From: CAZLBC01 sp964557575
GTDB taxonomy: Bacteria > Planctomycetota > Phycisphaerae > SM23-33
Direction: 5' to 3'
Assembly (NCBI GenBank): GCA_964557575.1
Contig: CAZLBC010000121.1
Span: 1-13,006, forward strand
Length of the DNA stretch: 13,006 nt
Part shown: piece by piece, positions 12,114 to 13,006 of the stretch
Numbering within the stretch: position 1 is the stretch's first letter
How the letters are laid out: each line of letters opens with the position of its first letter
Translations under genes and position numbers: made by a program
The notes under the pieces: generated by a model
What the model saw: the letters and a program-made list of their open reading frames with translations, nothing else
Databases searched by the model: none
What the model was told of the DNA's origin: nothing

Positions 12114-13006
12114 TCACTCCTGATACATGTTCTCTTTGGGCAACTGTCTGAACCAGAAAAAATACAGGGCCACCGAGCAGAGCGTCCAGACACCCAGCAT
12201 CCAGTAAAACTCCGTTTTGAAATTCCCGATGACCAGCAGAACGGGCAACAGCAGGAGCAGGAAGTGCCAGACCACCGCAAACGGGAGGCTGATGATATCG
12301 TGGAAATGCTCTTTCTTCATGGTTTTCAGTGTTTCGTCGTCGAGGTACTGGTGAAACGGCTTCCAGAACCCGAACGGCTTGGTTTTCAAGAAGAAGTTTT
12401 TCGTGACCTCGTGGTCCGTCGGCCTGGTGGCCAGGGTGCCTATTATAACCCCGGTAACGCCGAAAAGGGCCACGGTCAGAAACGAACCGACATCGCCGGC
12501 GATAAAACCTTCAAGGTCCCCCGCGTCGATACCCGTGATATCCAGGAATATCCGGCCCAGGTTGAAGTCGAACAGCTTGATGCCTATCGCGCACAGCATC
12601 CCGGCAGCCATGCCGCCGGCGAACCCCCAGCCGTTGTAGCGATGCCAATAGAACTTGATGAACCCGGGGACCATGAAGCCCAGCCCGAGGCCCATCATGA
12701 GGAATCCCCAGATCTCCTCGATTCGCTGTATGCGGTAGGCGATCACGTAGCCGACTATGCCGATCAGGGCCGTGAAGACCCAACTGGCCCTGATCAGTTC
12801 CTTTGGAGAAGCCTTCGGCCTGGCGTAGGCCTGGTACAGGTCCCGGGTCAGGAACCCCACCGCGAAGTTGACGTTGGAATCGAACGTCGACATGCACGCG
12901 GCCAGGAGCGCGATAAGGATCAATCCCTTCAGCCCGTCGGGGATCATGTGGATGATGACCGCGGGCAGAATCCGCTCCCCGTGTATCCCGCCGTCGTAGT
13001 TTGTCA
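12114..13006 (-). CDS. Sodium:solute symporter (SSS family), C-terminal part, cut by window edge
   Basis: The frame is open to the right edge, so the N-terminal part of the protein lies outside the window; 296 residues are visible. The sequence around GERILPAVIIHMIPDGLKG followed by LILIALLAACMSTFDSNVNF is the conserved SSS region of transmembrane helix 8, where Ser/Thr residues of the Na2 sodium site lie (here within MSTFDSN). About seven hydrophobic helices are visible, including ASWVFTALIGIVGYVIAY, IWGFLMMGLGLGFMVPGF, GFAGGMAAGMLCAIGIKLF and a final pair near the C-terminus (FLLLLLPVLLVIG and FYWMLGVWTLCSVALYFFWF). It should use the sodium gradient to import a small solute. Coupling to the sulfatase (4-nt gap) suggests a sugar or sugar-acid released from a sulfated glycan, but substrate specificity in SSS proteins cannot be read from sequence. 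Confidence 0.92.
   Translation of the reverse strand, partial: TNYDGGIHGERILPAVIIHMIPDGLKGLILIALLAACMSTFDSNVNFAVGFLTRDLYQAYARPKASPKELIRASWVFTALIGIVGYVIAYRIQRIEEIWGFLMMGLGLGFMVPGFIKFYWHRYNGWGFAGGMAAGMLCAIGIKLFDFNLGRIFLDITGIDAGDLEGFIAGDVGSFLTVALFGVTGVIIGTLATRPTDHEVTKNFFLKTKPFGFWKPFHQYLDDETLKTMKKEHFHDIISLPFAVVWHFLLLLLPVLLVIGNFKTEFYWMLGVWTLCSVALYFFWFRQLPKENMYQE
12117..12121 (-). promoter_or_regulatory. Ribosome binding site AGGAG for the sulfatase
   Basis: AGGAG ends 7 nt before ATG 12109 and lies within the last codons of the symporter gene, whose TGA is 12114-12116. It decides the start at the Tat signal; the same frame is open up to 12280, but that part overlaps the symporter and is Cys/Ser/Trp-rich non-natural sequence. 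Confidence 0.65.

Noticed and set aside
12110..12280. 57-residue N-terminal extension of the sulfatase
   Set aside because: It overlaps the symporter gene and would bury the Tat signal; ATG 12109 has AGGAG at a normal distance.
1..13006. CRISPR array, insertion sequence, tRNA or rRNA genes
   Set aside because: No regularly spaced repeats, transposase-like frame, terminal inverted repeats or RNA gene signatures were seen.

Overview
The window is GC-rich and mostly coding. Its gene content suggests Planctomycetota or a related PVC-group bacterium: very large exported PQQ-type beta-propeller proteins with a methyltransferase-like N-terminus, a Tat-exported sulfatase, a parallel beta-helix carbohydrate-active protein, a sodium:solute symporter and a stand-alone prepilin-like protein with a dockerin/EF-hand-like aspartate loop. 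This assignment is inferred from gene content; no marker gene is present and a finer placement is not possible.

Left part (1-1861, + strand). An AT-rich 388-base region carries a near-consensus sigma70 promoter (141-169), a long leader with a GC-rich hairpin and a 9-bp tandem repeat. It leads to an orphan 195-residue cytoplasmic protein (389-976). Next is a short gene (1021-1376) with a lipoprotein-type signal in one frame and the C-terminal tail of a secretin in the -1 frame, so it is frameshifted or recoded. A separate strong promoter (1414-1442) drives a small pseudopilin-like gene (1490-1861).

Right part (1959-13006, - strand). Reading in the direction of transcription, from right to left: the C-terminal part of a sodium:solute symporter (cut by the window edge); a Tat-exported type I sulfatase 4 nt downstream; a 176-bp gap with a promoter candidate and a 14-bp perfect palindrome; a 1030-residue exported methyltransferase-like/double-propeller protein; 4 nt later a 717-residue exported beta-helix protein resembling GH141-type enzymes; a 116-bp gap with another promoter candidate; and a 1063-residue paralogue of the double-propeller protein. 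The left and right blocks converge across a 97-bp gap with no clear terminator.

Working model (inference): the right part is a locus for capture and breakdown of a sulfated, possibly fucose-containing, polysaccharide. The sulfatase and beta-helix protein would act outside the cytoplasm, the symporter would import a product, and the two propeller proteins would be exported scaffold, binding or redox components of unknown role. The most unusual items are the two paralogous propeller proteins with a degenerate methyltransferase domain and four position-conserved cysteines, and the frameshifted secretin-tail lipoprotein beside a pseudopilin.
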